A stretch of 64,000 nucleotides of DNA from Ashinkailepas kermadecensis (GCA_034440615.1 JAOTOM010004560.1:203501-267500); one strand, 5' to 3'; numbered from the stretch's first letter, positions 1-11,849 are shown. Notes: generated from the sequence alone by a model not told the origin. Program-made: numbers and translations.

Positions 1-812
1 GAAAGCTCAAAATGTTACGCCTTTAGCGGCTACTAATAACTTGTGCAACGACAGCTACAGTGAAACCTTGTGATTGTGTGCAATCATACTTTATTGCGCT
101 GGCATGTATTAAACACCGTCTTCATTTGGGTATAAAAGTGTTCGGCAAACAGCACAGACGATTTTATATGTGTTCCCCGAACCGAACAGCGGTGTTCGGA
201 ATACAGCACGTGTATCTGCACCTGTTAAGACAAGGGAAGTGTGTGCTGAATTCCGAATACGGACTTGAGCATTTTAAGCATGCAAGGTTGTACTTGGCAA
301 GGATGGATCCAGTAATTGTCATTGGGGATATGGCGCAGGAGAAAAATGCACTCCTTTGGGGGCATCCTTTGGGTCCTTTGGGTGCAAAAATACACTCCAG
401 TAAACTTCAGTGTGTCCCTCCCCCACTTAGCGAACTTTGTTTCCGCCAAAGGCACCCCTCCGAGGGAATGCGCCCCTTTCCCAATGATAATTACTGGATC
501 TGCCCTTTCCAAGTGGAACCCTGTTGGCATAAAATGCTTAAGCCCGTATTCGGAATTCAACACACACATCACTAGCCTTAACAGGCGCAGATACACGTGC
601 TGTATTCCGAACAACGCTATTCGGTTAGGGGAACACTCGGAAAATCGCCTCTGTTGTTTGCCAAACACTTTTATACCCAAATGAAGACGGCGTTTGATAC
701 ATTTCAGCCCAATAAAACATGATTGCACAAAATCACAAGGCTACACTGTGGCTGTCGTTTCACAAGTTATTAGGAGCCGCTAAAGGCGTGACATTTTGAG
801 CTTTTGAAATTG
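1..812. mobile_element. Foldback (long inverted repeat) element
   Basis: Two arms of about 330 bp face each other: roughly 2-330 and the reverse complement of 473-811. By eye they match at about 85 percent, and they are separated by a loop of about 140 bp. Both outer ends read GCTCAAAATG followed by CGCCTTTAGCGG. Open frames in the arms are mirror images and do not look like genes. The left end lies at the window edge, so a target-site duplication cannot be tested. Each arm has a GGGTATAAAAGTG block pointing inwards. This is probably a non-autonomous foldback or MITE-like DNA transposon; the superfamily is not recognised. Confidence 0.8.
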
Positions 813-1926
813 CTGCCCTGCAGTTGACCAGATCCATAATTCAAGGAATCATAGTAATCAGCTGTAGACAATTGTTTAAAGGACTATAATGTCATGGATT
901 CAACTTACCATTGTTATCCATAATAATCTGCGCACTTCGGACTGCAATTACTGAGAAGCTACGTCCCACCGTTAAAGTGTTACGTGTCCTCCTCGACCAG
1001 CACCTTAGCTGGTGTTCTCACTGTCTCAGGTTTCTCTCACATTCACACTGAACTGTCTCCAGCTGCCGATTGACTCTTTCCGACAGTCCCGTCACGGTTG
1101 AAGACTGTTGGGCGCTGGCAGAAACCAACCTGTGGCAGGTTTCTCCTCAGTACCCCATGGGCTGTACCAACATATCTGTTTGGGAATAAAGGAGGCCCAG
1201 TGGAAAACAACTGGCAAAGAAGTTGCGTTCTACCTGAACTTGCTTTTGGCGTACGTCCTTGGAGCTCCCGGTGTCTCCTGTATGCCTAGGCAGGTCAACA
1301 GTATGCCCAGGCATATATCCAAGTCTAGGATTGTTGTCTGCGAGTGACGTAGCGAATATGCAACCGGCGATGATATTTGATGCAAAGGCATGCCAGTTTC
1401 TGTGGCACATTTTTGGAATACATTTGGCAAATAAACAGAATGTTGTGGTGCTCACAGCTCCTCTTCAATGACTTCGCTGGTGATTGCCAGGACATCATCC
1501 TCTGAGGCAGCGATGAGCGGCATGTGTGGCAGATGACGCCGGCGATAAGTGTGCGGCACTCTAGAGCTGTACATTAAAAGTATGCCATGTGACCATGGGA
1601 AAAGGCAACTGTTCATTTGTCCTGTTTTAGCTGCGATACCACAATATAACGTGTATTTAAAACTGAAAGAAATTTAATATAAGAACAGCTAGGGACATTT
1701 ATACCAATAACCATCACAACACATACGTCAGCAAGCACCGCAAACCACTTTTTGTTTTTGTTTTGTTTTTCCTCCATCTTTAGCAGAGGCAAAGTGCCAT
1801 CCGCTAGAGATATGCTACGTTAAGGAAAGAGTTACTTTAATCCGCTTATGTGGCATCCGGTTATATCAAATGAGAAAGACAGGAAAGATGAGACGCCAGC
1901 AAGCAAGGAACGTGGCGTAAGGGCCG
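813..1926. other. No gene recognised
   Basis: This is AT-moderate unique sequence with only short frames. No convincing exon, RNA gene or repeat was seen. A stretch rich in T near 1750-1770 is the only low-complexity tract. Confidence 0.5.
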
Positions 1927-1976
1927 ATGCATACATACACAGGTCAAACATGCACATACATACATACATACATGAC
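1927..1976. repeat. CATA-type microsatellite
   Basis: This is a short run of imperfect CATA tetramers, interrupted near its middle. Confidence 0.8.
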
Positions 1977-2320
1977 ACTTAGAAGGACACTTGGAGATGG
2001 GCAGCATCGTAACCTCAGGAGAGGCTCCACTGCCCACCTGCGACCTGAAAAGCGAAGCGGAGGCCCGGCGCCCAGGGCGAGTCGTAGGCATCGGGCCCGA
2101 CCTTGTATGTGTAGGTGTATGTTTGAGTTAAAGCTTGGAAATACCTGAGAAGGTGAAAAAACCAAGCAGCTTGGAAAACCCGTAGGTAAAAAAACCAAGC
2201 ACAATTTATATGGAGAACCGTCCGTTATGGCCAAATTGGCTCGGTCTCTGCCTACCTAGAGTGGTATAACCTATATGTATGTGTTTTGCGACGACGGAGA
2301 TGATAGCGTTTGACTTCAAA

Positions 2321-3100
2321 TTACTTCCTCAAGCTTGGTGCTGTGCACGAATGTAAATAGTAGCTCAATGAGCTCCGGGTGTTTGTCACCCAGAAGGCTT
2401 GGCAGTGAAATTTGAATCTGATGTTGGGCAATGTAGGAAAGAAGGGGGCGACGTTGTAATTGGTAGGCAGGGCAGATAAGTAACAAATGCTCCACAGAGT
2501 TATGTACATCACATGTTTGGCAAGGCGGAGCGCGGCGAAGTTGGCTGAAGAGGAAATCATGTGTGAGTTTGGTGTGCCCGAGTCGGAGTCGAGCAAGGAG
2601 GATCTCATGTGAGCGTGTGTGTTGTCGGGAAGAGGGCCATTTGGCGAGAAGGGTTTTAATGTGGTGTAAATGTGTAGTGTTGTGGTTCCAGCATGCCTAG
2701 ATATATGTGTTGAATAATTGGTTGGTGAGGGACAAAAGGTCACAGGTGGGGGGGGAACTGGGAGGTTGGGGGTGGGTGGGAGGTCGATGGCTCGACGAGC
2801 GAGCTCATCCGCCCGCTCGTTGCCCGGAATCCCCATGTGGCCAGGGACCCAGAGCAGTGTGAGTTGAAGGTGAGCATGATGTGTGTGATAAAGTTGACGG
2901 ATAGCGTGGAGTGTGGGGCGTGTAGTGTTGTGTATGGCTGCGAGAGCATCGATGGATGAACGTGAGTCAGTGCAGATGATTGTTGGTGTGGTGATGCGGT
3001 GTTGAACAATGTGGTGTAGACAGGCGTAGATTGCGACTAACTCTGAAGTGTAAACCGAGTGGTGTGGTGTTAATTCTATTGGCCAAAGTTAGGTCCACCG
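2321..3100 (-). pseudogene. LINE RNase H domain (broken)
   Basis: Minus-strand fragments read as an RNase H fold. There is a TDSRSSIDAL-like segment near 2950, then a WVPGHMGIPGNERADELA-like segment near 2790-2850, split over two frames by an indel. The C-terminal tail follows to a stop at 2321. The GNERAD motif with its acidic residue is characteristic of retrotransposon RNase H. It belongs to the I-like element and is unlikely to be functional because of the frameshifts. Confidence 0.85.
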
Positions 3101-4834
3101 CACCAGGCAGCTCCCGTACCGTCTGTGGTACGGGAGCCATCCATGTAGAAGTATGTGAAATGGGGGTGGGTTGCTTGATATTTGAAAAAATGTTTGTTGG
3201 GTTTCGAGGGGGGAAATAACATTTTTGTTTTGGTGGAAGAGATATTCGAGATTTGGGTGATACATGTGCCAAAACGGGAGTAGGGGAGGCAATTTGCCGG
3301 GGATTACCTTGGGGAATTTGAGTGCGAATGTAAGGGCATGGTTCAAATGTATGGCAATATTGTATTTGTTCCTATTATATGAACGTCGAACGGGAGGATT
3401 AGAGAGTGCGAGGCTGGCAAGGTGGTTGTGCTGTGTTGTGGTCCGAAAGTGGTATCTGACTAGTTGGAGTGTTCTGCGGTGTTGTAGGCTGGGGAGGTGG
3501 GCCTCATCCCGGAGACTAGTGATGGGCGTGGTGCGGTGTGCTCCGGTGATGAGGCGAAGTGCATTATTCTGTATGCCTTCAAGTGTTGCGATGTGTGAAG
3601 GAGATATATGATCGAAGATAAACGCATTGTATTCCAGGATTGAGTGAATCAGAGTAATATACATTGTGTTGAGGGTAGCCCTGACTGCATCCCAGTCGCG
3701 ACCGGAGATGCAGCGCAGGAGATTTAGACGTTTTGCGCAACGTTGTTTTAGATAAGCAATATGGGGGCTGAAGCAAAGACTTTTGTCTAGTACGATGCCA
3801 AGATAGGTGAAGGTGGTTTGGTGAGGGATAATTTGGTCGCGATAACGAAGTGGTGTAAGAGGTGGGATGTACGAGTTGAGCCGGGAGAAAAGCATTGTGA
3901 CGGATTTGGCGGGAGAGATTTTCAGTCCCCAAAGGGAGCACCAGGAATCAATTTGATTCATGGCGCGCTGCATTAAATAATTTGCTTTGTCTGCCGATGG
4001 GTGCGTGCACCATATGGCCAAATCATCGGCGAAAATGGAGTATTTTAAACAGCCCTATTTTGTGGAGGTCAGCGAGAGCATCGTTGATCATGATAAGCAA
4101 GAGGGTGGGGGGATAACACGCTGCCTTGTGGGACGCCTTGATCTAGTTTTTGGGACCGAGAATGGATATTGTCGCAGCGGACGGTGAATGCTCTATTAGC
4201 GAGAACGTCGGTGATAAATGTTGCCATTCTGCCTCTGATGCCAATACGATGTAATTTGATTCGGAGGGCCGAACAGTGTACTTTATTGAATGCGGATTTT
4301 AAGTCGAGAAAAAGTGCGACGGTTTCATGTTTTTTTCATGAAGCCGCGCTGTATCGAGTCAACTAATTGGATGACGTTGTCGGTGGTGCTGTATCTGGGT
4401 CGAAAGCCGCTTTGAAAGGGGGAGAGAATTTCGTTGTTTTCGAGGTGGACTCTGACTGGTCCATTGACCATGCGCTCAAAGAGTTTAGAGGCACAACTAG
4501 TGAGAGAGATAGGTCGAAAGCTAGAGGGAAGGTCGCGAGGTTTGCGAGGTTTAGCGATAGGTATGATAGTGCTAGTAGACCAGGAAAGGGGGAAGGTGCC
4601 GTCAGTCCATAGTTGGTTTAGTGCCGAAAGGAGATTGTCTTTTCCGGAATCGGATATATTTTGGAAGAAGGGGTATGCCAATTGATCAGGGCCAGCCGCA
4701 GTGTTGGTTACTTTGGAGAGGGATAAGTTTAGTTCATAGGGAGTAAAGGGGGCATTATATGGTTCAGTGTTGTCCGAGGTAAAGTTGCAGGTGGCGAGAG
4801 TGGTTTGTAGGAAGTCGATGGTTTGTTGCGAGTA
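3089..4834 (-). pseudogene. LINE reverse transcriptase domain (broken)
   Basis: Two main frames, 4681-4325 and 4021-3089, carry reverse transcriptase blocks. The first has SFRPISLTSCASKLFERM and FQSGFRPRYSTTDN. Between the frames GVPQGSVLSP can be read near 4105-4125. The catalytic FADDLAIW lies at about 4030-4007. LGIVLDKSL and the thumb-like NALRLITGAHRTTP follow. The frame breaks near 4835, 4325 and 4030. This is the polymerase part of the I-like element and is non-functional as it stands. Confidence 0.88.
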
Positions 4835-6055
4835 TTATGTATTTGAGGAGATGTCAGCATAATAGGTGGCAAAGTGTTCCGCGACGGCTGAGGGTTCTGT
4901 GGTGCTGCGTTGGTTAATTGTCAGTTGTGGGAATCCGCGGTGTGGGGATCTGCCATTTGCGAAAGAGCGAATTTGGGTCCAAATTTGGCCGATGGGGGTA
5001 AAACGGTTGAATGAGTTTGAATAGATTTGCCAGCTGCGTTTTTTGGCCATAAGGATAATCTGCTGACAACGTTTTTTAGCCTCGCGGGCTTCTAACATGT
5101 TTTGTGGGGTGAGATTTTTGCGAAATTTTCGCTCAGCCCGCCGCCGCCGAGCGACGGCGCATTGACACTCGTTCCACCACGGCACGTGTTGACGGCCGGG
5201 GGAGCGACGAGTGTGGGGAACATGATTTTCTGCCGCGAGTAATATGGTGTCAAGAAAAGCTGATATTGGGGGTTGTGAATGAGGAGGGAAGACGGTGTCA
5301 ATTTCTTGGGAGAAAGATGGCCATTTCACCTTGCGAACATTCCAGCGGGGAACAAATGAGTAATCTCTAGCCTGGGCTGAGCGTTCAAGCATGATATGAA
5401 TGGGAAAGTGATCGCTAAAGAGGGGGTCGGGTTGTACATGCCAAGAAAAAAGGGGTGAGATGGAGGCTGAGGCCAAAGACAGGTCAATGGCAGATGAACG
5501 GAACGGGGCGATGTCGGTGTTGTGTGTGGGTGTTTGGTCATTTAAAAAGACCATGTTGTGGGTGTTGAGGAGTGTTTCGATGTGGTGTCCGCGAGGTGAT
5601 GTGGTGTGACAGCCCCATGCCTGGTGGTGGGCATTAAAATAACCCAGCACCAGACAGGGGTAAGGAAGGAGACCGAAGAGGTCGGTCACAGAAGATAAGG
5701 ATAGTGTAAGAGAAGGTGAGATATAAAGAGAGAGTATAGTGAGCTCTAGTTGTGCAATTTGGACAGTAACAGCAATACAATTTAGGTTATTAACAATGTT
5801 GATCTGACGATGGAGGAGGGTGTCTGAGATAAATAAGGCAACCCCGCCGCCGCGGAGTGTAAAATTTATGTTGTTGGTATAGAGGGAATAACCAAAGATA
5901 TTAAAATTATATGGGTCATTGTCGCGCCATCGGGTCTCCTGAACGGCGGCAATCAATGGTTTATTTTTGATAATATATTCCTTGAATTCTGCCCAATGGG
6001 ATATGAGTGACCTCGTATTCCATTGGAGCGAGAATTCAATAGTGGGTGTCTGCAT
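4835..6055 (-). pseudogene. LINE apurinic-like endonuclease domain
   Basis: An open frame of 406 codons starts at an ATG at 6055 and ends at a stop at 4835. It reads as the endonuclease of non-LTR elements: LQWNTRSL near the start, AAVQETRW, a GYFNAHHQAWG block (usually GDFNAH) and FSDHFPIHIML. Near its end, RRRRAERKFRKNLTP matches the linker between endonuclease and polymerase. The Asp-to-Tyr change in the GDFNAH block touches a catalytic position and supports decay. It overlaps the end of ORF1 by about 20 bp. Confidence 0.88.
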
Positions 6056-7716
6056 TAGTGCTGGTGGTGGTGGTCACGCCCCCGCAGGCGTGTGTGCGGC
6101 GGGGAGGGTGTGGCAGCGTCGTCCGACTCATAGGAGTCGAACGACTCTGATGTAGGGGAGGGGAGCTCTGGATCCCTGGGGTTTTCCGGGCTCGGGGACC
6201 GGGAGAGGGAATTTCCGTGGGTGGCCAGAGAGGGGGGACGTTGGGGAGGGGTATGGCCCGCGGGGGGCTGCGCTGGGGAGGCCTGTGCCTCGGTGGGCTG
6301 GGCGACCTGGTGGCGTAGGGGTTGCCGGGCGGAGATGGGACCCGCGACAGTGGCGGGTCGTCCGGACGACGGAGGGGAGTTGTGGAGGAGGGGAAAGGGC
6401 GGGACTCCGATGGTCCTGGCGAGGGGGACGTGGTGAGGGTAGCCGCCTCCGCTGGGGTCGGCCATACGGGGGGGCAGCTGGGGCCGGGTCCATACGGCTG
6501 GAGCAGACGGGGGTGGAGGACCGCGCTGGAGAGCGAGGCGGCGCTGGACCTTCTCCTTGCCCTCCTGCCACGCCGGGCACCGGGAGGAGGAGGCAGGGTG
6601 CGGCCCCTGACACGCCGGACACCGGGGGGAGGAGGCGGAGTGCGGCCCCTGACACGCCGGACACGGGGGGGGGGGGGGGGGGCCCGGGGGGAGGAGGCAG
6701 GGTGCGGCCCCTGCCACGCCGGACACCGGGGGGAGGAGGCAGGGTGCGGCCCCTGCCACGCCGGACACCGGGGGGAGGAGGCAGGGTGCGGCCCCTGCCA
6801 CGCCGGACACCGGGGGGAGGAGGCAGGGTGCGGCCCCTGACACGCCGGACACCGGGGGGAGGAGGCAGGGTGCGGCCCCTGACACGCCGGACACCGGGGG
6901 GAGGAGGCAGGGTGCGGCCCCTGCCACGCCGGACACCGGGGGGAGGAGGCAGGGTGCGGCCCCTGCCACGCCGGACACCGGGGGGAGGAGGCAGGGTGCG
7001 GCCCCTGCCACGCCGGACACCGGGGGGAGGAGGCAGGGTGCGGCCCCTGACACGCCGTGCAGCAGGGCACGCTATTCGGGCAGGTGTCGGTCGGGTGCCC
7101 CTCGGCATATTGCCCGCATACTGGGGACCGGCCCCGACACACTCTGGTTTGGTGGCCATAGCGTTGGCAGAAGGCGCAACGTGCGGGTGGCGGTGTCCAC
7201 GGGCGCAGTGCAACCCGCAGGTATCCTGCCATGATGTGGGCGGGGGATGCATGGTCCTGAAGCCGAGCTTCAGGACAGGTCCCGGACGGCGGCCGAGTCT
7301 CTACACCTCGCAGATCCCTTGGGGGGCCAGTTCGGCGAGTAGCTCCTCCTCGGTTAGGTCCACAAGGTCAGGAGCATAGGCCGTCATGAAGGTAGTGTTT
7401 AGTCGGTCCGCTATTTCGGTAGTGGTGTCGGCACCGAGGAATTGCATCATGTTGAGGAGCGATCTTGCTTGGGATGCCTCCCTGACCCTGATTAGAGGGC
7501 CCCCGACCGGAGGACCTTGGCGGTGGCGACTCCGCCCGTCCACCGGTCGATATCTCTGGCTATCGCAAACGGGGACGTCCTTGCCCAGGTCCCTTGCTTC
7601 CTAGTCACGAGGACCAATGACTCCCCTTCAGGCGGGTCGCGGGGAGGGGGCAGGCGGGCTCCCGGGCGGGTCCGGCGCTCACCAGCCTCCGCGGAGGGCG
7701 GTGGGTCCCCGGGCAT
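6036..7716 (-). pseudogene. LINE ORF1 (gag-like, CCHC knuckles), frameshifted
   Basis: Three minus-strand frames join into one gag-like protein. Frame 7716-7492 has VLVTRKQGTWARTSPFAI; 7543-7301 has LIRVREASQARSLLNMMQF and LAELAPQGICEV; 7232-6036 has the knuckles. Knuckle 1 (CAFCQRYGHQTRVC) is intact CX2CX4HX4C. Knuckle 2 (CGQYAEGHPTDTC) has lost its second Cys to Tyr. Knuckle 3 (CTACQGPHPASSPRC) is the CX2CX3HX6C form and is followed by a tandem expansion of itself. Proline-rich sequence completes the C terminus. ORF1 proteins of this class bind element RNA. The frameshifts make this copy non-coding. Confidence 0.85.
6545..7065 (-). repeat. 42 bp tandem repeat derived from zinc knuckle 3
   Basis: Roughly twelve units of 42 bp (14 codons) encode CPAWQGPHPASSPR or CPACQGPHPASSPR. 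A run of about 19 G at 6664-6682 interrupts the array and shifts the frame; three more units follow in the new frame. The unit equals the third CX2CX3HX6C knuckle of ORF1. Most copies have Trp in place of the second Cys, so only a minority keep all metal ligands. Confidence 0.9.
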
Positions 7717-8463
7717 GCCGGGGCGGGGTTGGACCCCTGAGGAGAGAGGGGAGGGGTGAGGCAGTGTGGAAAGGGCGTCCTAAAGGGGTGCTGACAAGAG
7801 AGGCACCCTGAAGGGGTACTGCAAGGAAAAGTGTGAAGAGAACTGTCGTGCGAAAGGGGAAGAAAGACACAGAGTTTTGGAGGGATGGGAAAATCGGTCA
7901 GAGGCGGAGGACAGTCACGCTCTGCGAACGTTAGCCCGATCCATTAAAACAGAAAGTTACCTATGACCGATTCTAACCTATTGGGTGGGATGGGACAAAA
8001 ACAATCAAAACTGACCGCTGTTACAAGTCGGTTTCCCGAAGGCGCTCGAGAGCACCGCTGGGCCGAAGGGGATTGGGAGGGGGGCTACGCCGGCTATTCC
8101 GGCGAGCAACCGACTAGTGGCGCCGGCCGGCTAATCCGGCTGACAACCAACTAGTGGTCCGGGTGGCTGACGTCACCCTGGGGGCTGAGCTTCCCGTAGA
8201 TGCCCTAGTAAGGACACCTACGAGACAGCTGGAGATGGTGGGCGGGGTCTTGGGACAGCGGGCAGCTTCTTGTGCTCGATCGCCAGTGAGAACTAGGTCT
8301 TGGCGAGCCTCCTCCGCAAACCACGTACAATTTATCGGGTGCGTTACGAAACCGGACTTGAATAGGACAGAACGCGCGGCCAGACATCACCGACCCGCGC
8401 CAAAATGCAGCCGGACCAATCACAGGTGGAGGGAGCGCGCCATCTGGGCGTCGCGGCGCGGCG
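7717..8463. other. GC-rich stretch without a recognised gene
   Basis: This is probably the 5' part or flank of the I-like LINE, followed by GC-rich sequence with a local CGGCTAATCCGGCTGACAACC-like repetition near 8090-8150. Frames on both strands overlap and none looks protein-like. Confidence 0.4.
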
Positions 8464-8874
8464 CTACTGCTGGCTGCTCGACTGTGGCGGGTAGCCCTGC
8501 CGCTCGAACAGAGCGTCGAATCGCCCCAGGTACGGCTCCAGGTCATCCGTGCACACGTCACTCACGGCCTCGACGCTCCTGGCGTCAAACGAGTCTAGCC
8601 GAGCGTGCAGGTTGGGCGCCGAGCCGGCACAGTCTCTGACAATGCGGTCCAGTGCGTTGAGCTTGGCGTCTGCATCGCGCGACGACTCGGGGACGATTGA
8701 GGTGGGTGACAGGGGCCGTACGGCGGGCGCCGGTCTCGGCACTGCCGGGTGCCGGCTGACGGTTGGCGCTCCCGCCAGCCGGCCGGCAACCGTCCAGTCA
8801 GCACCAGCTGGCCGCCCGCCCAGATGATACGTCCCGTTGTCGTTCTGCACCTCGAGCAGCAGCGACACCGGCAG
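8464..8874 (-). CDS. Candidate terminal exon, unknown protein
   Basis: A minus-strand frame of 136 codons plus stop runs from a possible acceptor (ACACTAGCAG, exon from 8874) to TAG at 8464. It starts LPVSLLLEVQNDNGTYHLGG, continues through a Pro/Ala-rich linker, and ends with a helical, acidic part (DAKLNALDRIVRDC, then DDLEPYLGRFDALFERQGY) and a Gln/Ser tail. Third codon positions are strongly G/C. This frame looks far more protein-like than the overlapping plus-strand frames. I do not recognise the family. Upstream exons of the same gene were not found. Confidence 0.45.
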   Translation of the reverse strand: MPVSLLLEVQNDNGTYHLGGRPAGADWTVAGRLAGAPTVSRHPAVPRPAPAVRPLSPTSIVPESSRDADAKLNALDRIVRDCAGSAPNLHARLDSFDARSVEAVSDVCTDDLEPYLGRFDALFERQGYPPQSSSQQ

Positions 8875-9070
8875 CTGCTAGTGTCGCGACGGTGGCGGGC
8901 GCACCGCATCGCTTACCTACCAATTACCTACCTACGCTACCGATAACCACTCTCAGTTGAGGCATGGAACCTGAAGCTAGTCTTATTTCAGTAATATATT
9001 CGAATGTTGAAACCAATAGCCATTATTAGGTGAACTGGCTTCAGCGAGAACAAAAATCTGCTTGTTGAGA

Positions 9071-9146
9071 TTTTGAAGTGGTTTTACGCGAGTCCATTTT
9101 GAAGTGGTTTTACACGAGTACGTTTTGAAGTGGTTTTACACGAGTA
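9071..9146. repeat. 26 bp tandem repeat, three copies
   Basis: Three copies of a unit built on GAAGTGGTTTTACACGAGT, spaced 26 bp apart. Confidence 0.85.
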
Positions 9147-9555
9147 GCGAAGAGTCAGTGTGACACTTCGGACTGGTCTCAACTGAGCATAGCTGTTTAA
9201 ATTGAGACCAATTGCTATTATCAGGCTGATTGGTTTCACGTGAGACCAAAAGATATTCTCCTTCAGATATTCAAAAGAGTATTGAATGTGATTTCACATG
9301 AGTACATTTGTAAGTCTCAACGCTCCGGCATTCTCGTCTGAGAATGGTGTTCTCAGCATATCGCGAACAGAGCGCTCGTTTTTTGTGGTCTGATTTGAAT
9401 AGGGAGAATGGGAGCGTTTGCTATTTTCAGAGAATATATACGCTTCTCACATTTGTATCAGGTACTTGAACACGACAGAGACCGGATCGGAATATCATTG
9501 AGCCAGTACATACAAATGTGTATTCTCTTCAGCCAGGGTTGTGCGTTTTCCTCAG

Positions 9556-9732
9556 AGATGACGCTGGCAGACGACGCCAATCGGGCAGCGGCAGCTGGCA
9601 GGGAGGACGTGGCTCGGTCGCTGCTCTGGGCTGCCGACGTGTGTCGGCTCTACCCGCAGGTGTTCTCGCTCATATATATCATCTTCCGAGACAGCGGCAG
9701 CCCGGCAGAGGCCCTCGGCTGGTTTCGAAACC
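9556..9732 (+). CDS. Candidate internal exon, TPR-like helical protein
   Basis: The exon is bounded by a good acceptor (GCGTTTTCCTCAG) and a consensus donor (CC then GTGAGT). It is 177 bp, entering in phase 1 and leaving in phase 1. It encodes EMTLADDANRAAAAGRED followed by VARSLLWAADVCRLYPQVF and ending SGSPAEALGWFRN. The A/L/W-rich amphipathic pattern resembles TPR- or armadillo-like helical repeats, but no specific family is recognised. Neighbouring exons were not found, so the gene remains unknown. It lies on the opposite strand to the candidate terminal exon at 8464-8874 and would be a different gene. Confidence 0.45.
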
Positions 9733-10020
9733 GTGAGTGCGCTCTTGTGTCCAATGCTACGATCAGCCATGGGGTAAGTTAGCGCCTCGTATGGGGTAAG
9801 TTAGCGCCTCGTATGTACGTATGGTCAATCGAAGTATGGGCTCTTTTTTAGAAAGGCAAGAAGAGAGTGGGAAGGGCGAGCGATTATGAAAATGGTGCAC
9901 AGGTTACATTTTATCTTGCACAAGAAAATACTGGTATCGAGTACGTCTGCTTTAGCGAGAGTTAAGAATCAGAGTTATTTTTTTAAACTCTCTTAAGCTT
10001 CCCTGACAAAGGTCTTACGA

Positions 10021-10131
10021 ATATAGCTCACACCGACACACGGTAAAATGGGACAGACATGAAAATGACAAATATAGCTCACACCGACACACGGTAAAAT
10101 GGGACAGACATGAAAATGACAAAATGGGACA
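10021..10131. repeat. 51 bp direct duplication
   Basis: Two near-identical 51 bp copies starting ATATAGCTCACACCGACACA; a partial third start follows. Confidence 0.85.
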
Positions 10132-11849
10132 GATGGGTATTGCCTGTAGGAAACAGAGAATGGCCATCGCTCCTCCGGTACCCATCAATATCATGCATTC
10201 CATCACTGTCACAAAGTCGTGCAATAGTGGACAAGCCAGCAAAATCATACTCAGATTATAAATAGTTAGCGTAAACATAGAAATGTTCCAGACCTGTTCC
10301 TCGTTTGAGGATGGATACCCATGAAGGTAATGGATGAGTGGACGAAGTTGCGCTGCTCCGAATGGTGTGCCTCTAATTAGCATGTCCTAAAAATAGATAT
10401 TGGATGGGACTTTTAACCCTCGCAGTGCGGGATGATTTTCTACCCCTAAAAGATGAAACCCAGTGCGGTATGAAGACTCGATTTGACACACCAAGAGCTG
10501 TTGTTCTGAGAAAAATGGAGCGATGCGATAAGCGGCATGGCGTAGCTACATCTTTGGCCTTTTACAGTTACTTCAAAATTTATCTCTATCTCTTTTGATT
10601 GACCTTTCAGTTGAGGTTAAGCAGATCAATGTCCGGATGCAGTCACCCACCTGTTTTCGCCATTTTCCGGACCCTGGTCGTAAAATATATGCGATTTCGT
10701 GCTTCAATGCTGGTGATAGCGAACTGAAGATATAGTCCAACACAAGTGTCGCGTCCAAAGTTAAGGCCGCCAAGCCCGTCATGATCAAATACCTGGGAAG
10801 GACTTAACTTTTGAACTATCTAGCTTCATGAATGAAGCTAGATAAATGAATAGAATGCATAGGTTTCGTGTTCTTTACCATCGAAACAGAATGACGGATT
10901 CGTATATACTAGCTCACAGAAATCCATAAATTTGTAGGTGTCTGCACTTCTTACTCTCCCCTCCATCTGTGTGGATTTCATGCTCACTGGTATTACATGG
11001 CCGTGTGCGGATTCTTCAATCATATGGTTTCTGGTTGTAGTAATTTAAAAGTTTAGCTTAGAAAGCGCAGGAACCAGTAGTGTTGGTTTTCTCAACAATA
11101 ATGATTATAATGCATGCAGCCTATTGCTGGCTTTATTCTATCCACGGACCGTAGGTTAATAGATAGGCTCCCTTCACCTGTGGGGCTCCCTTCACCTGTG
11201 GAGCGGGACCGTAGTGCGCCATATATGCATAGAACATGGATATGTGTACTTAGGTAAGAATGCAGCTACAAGCAGTGGCGTACCTAAGGCTTGCGTCATG
11301 TTTTTTTCGTTTGTGGGGGTGGGGTAGGGGGGGGGGGGGCACCAAGGGCAAACAAATTTGGAAGTGGTCTTCTACCCACTTCTTAAGGTAACCGGATTTC
11401 AACCACGATTTGCTCAAAGTGCACATTTTTATTTCTTTCTTAAAATAACTAGTGACCAACTTAATTTTCCTGTGGAGGTAGTCAAACATCACAACATCGT
11501 TTCTACGTCACCAGATTCCAAATCCCTCCCTCTCTTCAGTTGTTCTGCTGGTATCCCTTGATAAGTTAGCTCACACTGCTGAAATTTCACCGGTACAAAT
11601 CGCCCACAAATGTTTAATGTTTCTATTGCGTGCAATACATCCCGACCGCCACCACGCCGACGTTCGTGCACGTGTGCACCCTCCTTGCACATTCGACGCA
11701 TTTGCCACACTTCATGCAATTCTGAGGGTTTCTGCTATGCACCCTACGTTGTGACAGTTACTGCCATGTGATAGTCATATACGCCATATGTGACGTTATG
11801 GAGTGCTTCGCACGGGTGTTCACTGGTAAAATTTGAGTAATTCAGGTCG
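10132..11849. other. No gene recognised
   Basis: Unique, moderately AT-rich sequence with only short frames. A G-rich run occurs near 11310-11340, and a 20 bp CTCCCTTCACCTGTGG duplication near 11168-11202. Confidence 0.5.

Larger units (their letters stand above)
2321..7716 (-). mobile_element. Decayed I-like non-LTR retrotransposon (LINE)
   Basis: On the minus strand the order is gag-like ORF1 (7716-6036), endonuclease (6055-4835), reverse transcriptase (about 4835-3089) and RNase H (about 3100-2321). An ORF1 with CCHC knuckles and a 3' RNase H domain are typical of the I superfamily (I, R1, LOA and relatives). Stops and frameshifts split ORF2 into at least four frames, so the copy is inactive. 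ORF1 and ORF2 overlap slightly, as in related elements. The 5' end lies somewhere above 7716 and the 3' end below 2321; neither border nor a target-site duplication could be fixed. Confidence 0.9.
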
